64,000 nucleotides of DNA from Kitasatospora setae KM-6054 (GTDB lineage Bacteria > Actinomycetota > Actinomycetes > Streptomycetales > Streptomycetaceae), in the NCBI RefSeq assembly GCF_000269985.1, contig NC_016109.1, positions 1,736,001 through 1,800,000 of the forward strand, in the 5' to 3' direction. A program made the position numbers and the translations under genes. The notes under the pieces were generated by a model. That model did not search any database, had not been told where the DNA came from, and saw nothing but the letters and a program-made list of their open reading frames with translations. Below are positions 60,808-64,000 of the stretch, piece after piece; the first letter of the stretch is position 1; each line of letters opens with the position of its first letter.

Positions 60808-60846
60808 CAATAGAGCCGCCGGCGCCCGCCCTCCCACACTCTGCGG

Positions 60847-62073
60847 GTGCTTCCACCACTCCTTCACCACTCCGGCTTCCGCCGCTTCTTCCTCGGCCGG
60901 GCCGTCTCGCTGCTGGGCAGCGCGATGGCCCCGGTCGCGCTGGCCTTCGCCGTCCTCGACGCCGCCGACGGGCGGGCCGCCGACCTGGGCGCCGTGCTGG
61001 CCGTCCGGATGGTGCCGCTGCTCGGCCTGATGCTGCTGGGCGGCGCGGTCGCCGACCGGCTGCCCCGGCGCACCGTCCTGCTGGTCACCCACCTCGGCGC
61101 GGGCCTCAGCCAGGGCGCGGCCGCCGCGCTGCTGCTCACCGGCCACTACGCGCTCGCGCCGTTCGCCGCCCTGGAGTTCGCGAACGGCGCGCTGACGGCG
61201 TTCACCGCGCCCGCGCTGCGCGGGGTGCTGCCCGAGCTCGTCCCCGCCGACCGGCTGCGGCCCGCGAACGCCCTGCTCGGCATGGCCGGCAACGGCAGCA
61301 AGGTGCTCGGCCCGGTGCTGGCCGGCCTGCTGGTCGCGGGCGCCGGGCCCGGCTGGGCGGTCGCCCTGGACGCGGCGAGCTACCTGCCCGCCGCCTACCT
61401 GCTGGCCGGACTCCCGACCGGCCCGCGCCGGGACCCCGACCGGCCCACCGGCCTGTACGGGGAACTGCGCGAGGGCTGGACGGTGTTCCGGCACACCCGC
61501 TGGCTCTGGTGGACCACCTGGTCCTGCTGCGCCACCAACCTGCTGCTGGTCGGCCCCTGGCAGATCCTCGGCCCGGCGCTGGCCGGCCCCGCGCTGTGGG
61601 GCGTCCTGCTGGCCGCCCGGGGCGCCGGACTGCTGCTCGCCGACGCCGCCGCCTACCGGCTGGCGCCCCGCCGCCTGCTCGCCGCCGGCCAACTCGCCGG
61701 GCTGCTGCTCCCGTTGCCGCTGCTCGCCCTCGGCCGGCACGCCCCGGCCGCGCTGCTGTTCGCGGCGGCGGCCGCCTCCGGCCTGGGCCTGGCGCTGTCG
61801 GCGACCGCCTGGGAGACCTCGCTCCAGGAGCACCTGCCGAACGGCGTGCTGTCCCGGGTCTCGGCCAACGCCGACGTGCTCTGCTACCTGGCCATCCCGC
61901 TCGGCCAGCTCGCCTGCGGCCCGCTCACCGCCCGCTTCGGCGCTCCCGTGCTGGCCACCGCCGCCGCCCTCGCCCAGGGCTCGCTCGCCCTGCTCCCGCT
62001 GCTCTCCCCCGCCGTCCGCCGCCTCCCGCACCCCGCCCCGACCCCCGCCCCCGCCCCGGCTGCGGTCATCTAA
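60847..62073 (+). CDS. MFS transporter
   Basis: 408 residues from GTG 60847; about 12 transmembrane helices. Motif A-like GGAVADRLPRRTVLL. ENTS/enterobactin-exporter-like subfamily by general look (short loops, Ala-rich helices). Divergent from an ArsR-type regulator; probably an efflux pump. A Pro/Ala tail ends the protein. Confidence 0.88.
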   Translation: MLPPLLHHSGFRRFFLGRAVSLLGSAMAPVALAFAVLDAADGRAADLGAVLAVRMVPLLGLMLLGGAVADRLPRRTVLLVTHLGAGLSQGAAAALLLTGHYALAPFAALEFANGALTAFTAPALRGVLPELVPADRLRPANALLGMAGNGSKVLGPVLAGLLVAGAGPGWAVALDAASYLPAAYLLAGLPTGPRRDPDRPTGLYGELREGWTVFRHTRWLWWTTWSCCATNLLLVGPWQILGPALAGPALWGVLLAARGAGLLLADAAAYRLAPRRLLAAGQLAGLLLPLPLLALGRHAPAALLFAAAAASGLGLALSATAWETSLQEHLPNGVLSRVSANADVLCYLAIPLGQLACGPLTARFGAPVLATAAALAQGSLALLPLLSPAVRRLPHPAPTPAPAPAAVI

Positions 62074-62077
62074 GCAG

Positions 62078-62575
62078 TCAGGAGTACCAGACCAGCAGCC
62101 CGTGCCGGTAGCGCGCGGCCCGCTCCAGGTAGCGCAGCAGGTCGGCGTGGTGCGCGGCCAGGTACTCGAAGGCGAACGGGTCGTCCCACATCCGGACGGG
62201 GTAGACCTCGGCGGCGGCCAGGACGGTCGGGTCGAGGCCGTCGACCAGCTCGGCGAACGGGACGGCCGCCAACCGCCGTGCGGCGTCCGCGACCTGCTCG
62301 GGCGCGAGCAGCGACGGCGGCCCGTAGCCCCAGTCGTCCTCCTCGGGCAGCGGCTCGCCGCCCTCGACCACCTCGACCGGCAGCCCGCGCCGGGCGTACA
62401 GGTGCGCCAGGCCCGCCCAGGCCTTCTCGGTGTCGTGGAACCGCAGCTCGGACGGGCCGCGCCCGCGCTCCAGCGCGGCCTGCTCGGCCTTGAACCCGGC
62501 GACCCAGCCGGGCTCGGCGAGGACGCGGGCGATCTCGGCGGGGGCCAGCCGCAGGTAGCTGCCGATGACGCTCAT
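62078..62575 (-). CDS. DUF1877-family protein (YfbM-like)
   Basis: 165 residues, ATG 62575. N-terminal MSVIGSYLRLAP, central FHDTEKAWAGLAHLY and C-terminal YLAAHHADLLRYLERAARY fit DUF1877. Cytoplasmic, function unknown; members are often found with polymorphic toxin immunity or stand alone. Confidence 0.88.
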   Translation of the reverse strand: MSVIGSYLRLAPAEIARVLAEPGWVAGFKAEQAALERGRGPSELRFHDTEKAWAGLAHLYARRGLPVEVVEGGEPLPEEDDWGYGPPSLLAPEQVADAARRLAAVPFAELVDGLDPTVLAAAEVYPVRMWDDPFAFEYLAAHHADLLRYLERAARYRHGLLVWYS

Positions 62576-62611
62576 GGACCGTGATCCTGGCAGCCTCCAC
62601 CGACAACCCCC

Positions 62612-63379
62612 TTACGCGGGCGGCGACTTCCGCCGCCGCAGCACCAGGACCACCAGCGTGGCCAGCACCGCGACACCGGCGACGCCGCCGAGCACGATCG
62701 CGGCGGTGCTGCCGCCACCGCCGCCGTCCGCGTCGTTCTGGGTGGCAGCGGTCGGGCTCGACGACGCCGAAGCCGACGCGGACGCCGAGACCGAAGCCGA
62801 GACCGAGGCCGACGCGGAAACCGAAGCCGAGGCCGAAGCCGAAGCGGAGGCCGACGGGCTGCCCGCCGCCGCCAGCGGCGTCGCGCCGGGCGCGGCCGGG
62901 CTCAGCGCGAGCACCGGCGCCGGGTGCTGGGGCTTGCTGCCGCCCTGCGGGAGCTCGATCCAGCGGTCGGTGTGGCCGTCGGAGTAGTCGACCAGGGTCT
63001 TGAACACCACCGACTCGGCGTCCGGCAGCTGCCGGACCTTGACCGTGTAGTCGGCGGCCGCCCCGGGGGCGAGCGCCGGACCGGCGACCGCGTAGCCGTC
63101 GGCGGTGGGGGTGAGGGTCCAGCCGCTCGGGGCCTTGACCAGGGTGATGTCGGCGGGGGCGATCCCGGCGGGCAGGGCGACCTTGACGTCGACGATGCCC
63201 GCCGTCGAGGACTCGCCCTCGGCGGAGAAGGCGACCTCGGCACCGACGGCGAGCGCCTGCGCGGTCGACGACTCGACCTCGACGTGCGCCGCCGCGGCCC
63301 CGGCCGCGCCGAGCACCAGGCCCAGCGCGAGGGCGACGGGGACGACGTACCGGCCGTGGCGGCGTGTGGGTGGCTGCAT
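62612..63379 (-). CDS. YcnI-like (DUF1775) copper-binding membrane-anchored protein
   Basis: 255 residues, ATG 63379. Signal peptide of about 33 residues ending AAAAH, so the mature N-terminus starts with His in AHVEVESSTA, the copper-ligand position of YcnI. A DUF1775 domain (about 34-165) with GWTLTPT and DRWIELPQGG follows, then a low-complexity Ser/Ala/Val run (about 178-212), a C-terminal helix and an RRRK stop-transfer. Usually linked to copper uptake; copD/SCO partners are not in the window. Confidence 0.9.
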   Translation of the reverse strand: MQPPTRRHGRYVVPVALALGLVLGAAGAAAAHVEVESSTAQALAVGAEVAFSAEGESSTAGIVDVKVALPAGIAPADITLVKAPSGWTLTPTADGYAVAGPALAPGAAADYTVKVRQLPDAESVVFKTLVDYSDGHTDRWIELPQGGSKPQHPAPVLALSPAAPGATPLAAAGSPSASASASASASVSASASVSASVSASASASASSSPTAATQNDADGGGGGSTAAIVLGGVAGVAVLATLVVLVLRRRKSPPA

Positions 63380-63444
63380 GCCGCCGACCCTACCGGTCCC
63401 GGCCGCCCGCCCGACCCGGACCGGTGCGGCCGGTACCGATACCC

Positions 63445-64000
63445 CTACCGGTCGCGGGCGGTCAGCCGGCCGCGGACCGCGGCGTGCACCTCGGCCTCCT
63501 CGGCCGGGTCGGCGGCGAGGCGGCGGAGCCGTTCGAGGACGCGGACGTCGCCGGTGGTGGTGACGTGCGTCGCGGCGAGTTCGCGGGTGGACTCCTCGCA
63601 GTCCCAGAGGCACTCGACGGCCGGGCCGGCCCCGAAGTTCGGGTCGGTGACGGCGAGCGCCTGGGCGGCCCGGCCGCGCAGCTCGGAGGAGGCGGCCTCG
63701 CCGTAGACGTGCCGGAGGGCGGGGACGGCGGCGGTGGCGTGCAGGCGGCCGACGCCGTCGACCAGGCTGCCGAGGGCGGCGCCGGTGACGCCGTTCAGCG
63801 AGATCCACTGGTGCAGGGCGGCGACGACCAGCGGGGCGTCGCAGGGTTCGCCGGCGTCGGCGAGCAGCCGGGCGGCGGCCTGGGCGAGGGCGCTGTCCGC
63901 GCCGCCGGTCGCCGGGTCGACCCAGCGGCGGGCGTGCGCGAGCGCCTCGGGACCCCGCATCCGGCCGAGCAGTTCCAGCGAGGCGCGGACGACCCGGTGG
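63445..64000 (-). CDS. HEAT-repeat-like protein, 5' end beyond the right edge
   Basis: The frame is open to the end of the window (about 184 residues visible); ATG 63960 is inside a continuing frame (HRVVRASLELLGRM). Helical repeats of the HEAT type: PALRHVYGEAASSELRGRAA, STRELAATHVTTTGDVRVLE. A protein-protein interaction protein; partner unknown. Confidence 0.75.
   Translation of the reverse strand, partial: HRVVRASLELLGRMRGPEALAHARRWVDPATGGADSALAQAAARLLADAGEPCDAPLVVAALHQWISLNGVTGAALGSLVDGVGRLHATAAVPALRHVYGEAASSELRGRAAQALAVTDPNFGAGPAVECLWDCEESTRELAATHVTTTGDVRVLERLRRLAADPAEEAEVHAAVRGRLTARDR

Overview
The window is about 72-75% GC by eye, uses GTG and TTG starts freely, and is packed with ATGA/GTGA-coupled genes. 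That composition, together with a gylR-glpK-glpD glycerol locus, a gluconate (gntR/gntK/gntP) locus and PIMT-linked RiPP loci, points to a chromosome of Streptomyces or a close relative such as Kitasatospora. No rRNA, tRNA, CRISPR array, integrase or transposase was recognised.

Layout. 0-7 kb: the tail of a dehydrogenase operon, an EF-hand protein, a homocysteine methyltransferase and two tandem serpins. 6.7-14 kb: glycerol catabolism with two related palindromes that look like GylR operators, then gluconate uptake and phosphorylation opposite a GntR/FadR-type regulator. 14-24 kb: an AraC regulator, an MFS pump, and a peptide-type ABC importer (SBP, two permeases, a fused double ATPase) co-transcribed with a C39-fold protease-like protein. 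24-26 kb: an old-yellow-enzyme and ArsR divergent pair. 26-31 kb: a surface-polysaccharide pair, a cellulose-synthase-like GT2 and an acyltransferase-SGNH-GH16 fusion, behind a DasR-like operator. 31-38 kb: a three-gene MukF/MukE/MukB-like (MksBEF or JetABC-like) SMC operon with no JetD/MksG. 38-47 kb: mixed housekeeping genes (DUF2804, MFS/MarR, pxpA, an EamA exporter, uppP) and a gyrB relic consisting only of the transducer domain.

46.9-59.6 kb is an accessory island that splits a VOC/glyoxalase-like gene: the 5' part is at 46.87 kb and the last codons are at 59.63 kb. Inside it, a 393-bp block is present twice (about 97% identical) and divides the island into two cassettes. Cassette 1 carries a graspetide cluster (precursor, ATP-grasp ligase, PIMT-like methyltransferase), small coupled genes and a lower-GC XRE regulator. 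Cassette 2 carries a second PIMT-like methyltransferase immediately after a 44-residue Gly/Lys-rich peptide gene (an imiditide-like candidate), a NUDIX gene, small coupled genes, another XRE/TPR regulator and a phage-like tail with an HNH/P27 terminase-type protein. Both cassettes reuse the same G+C-rich stem-loop between genes. My reading is that two aspartimide-type RiPP cassettes accumulated one after the other at the same site.

59.7-64 kb returns to ordinary chromosome: an ArsR-type regulator divergent from an MFS pump, DUF1877, a YcnI-like copper-binding membrane protein and a HEAT-like protein running off the right edge.
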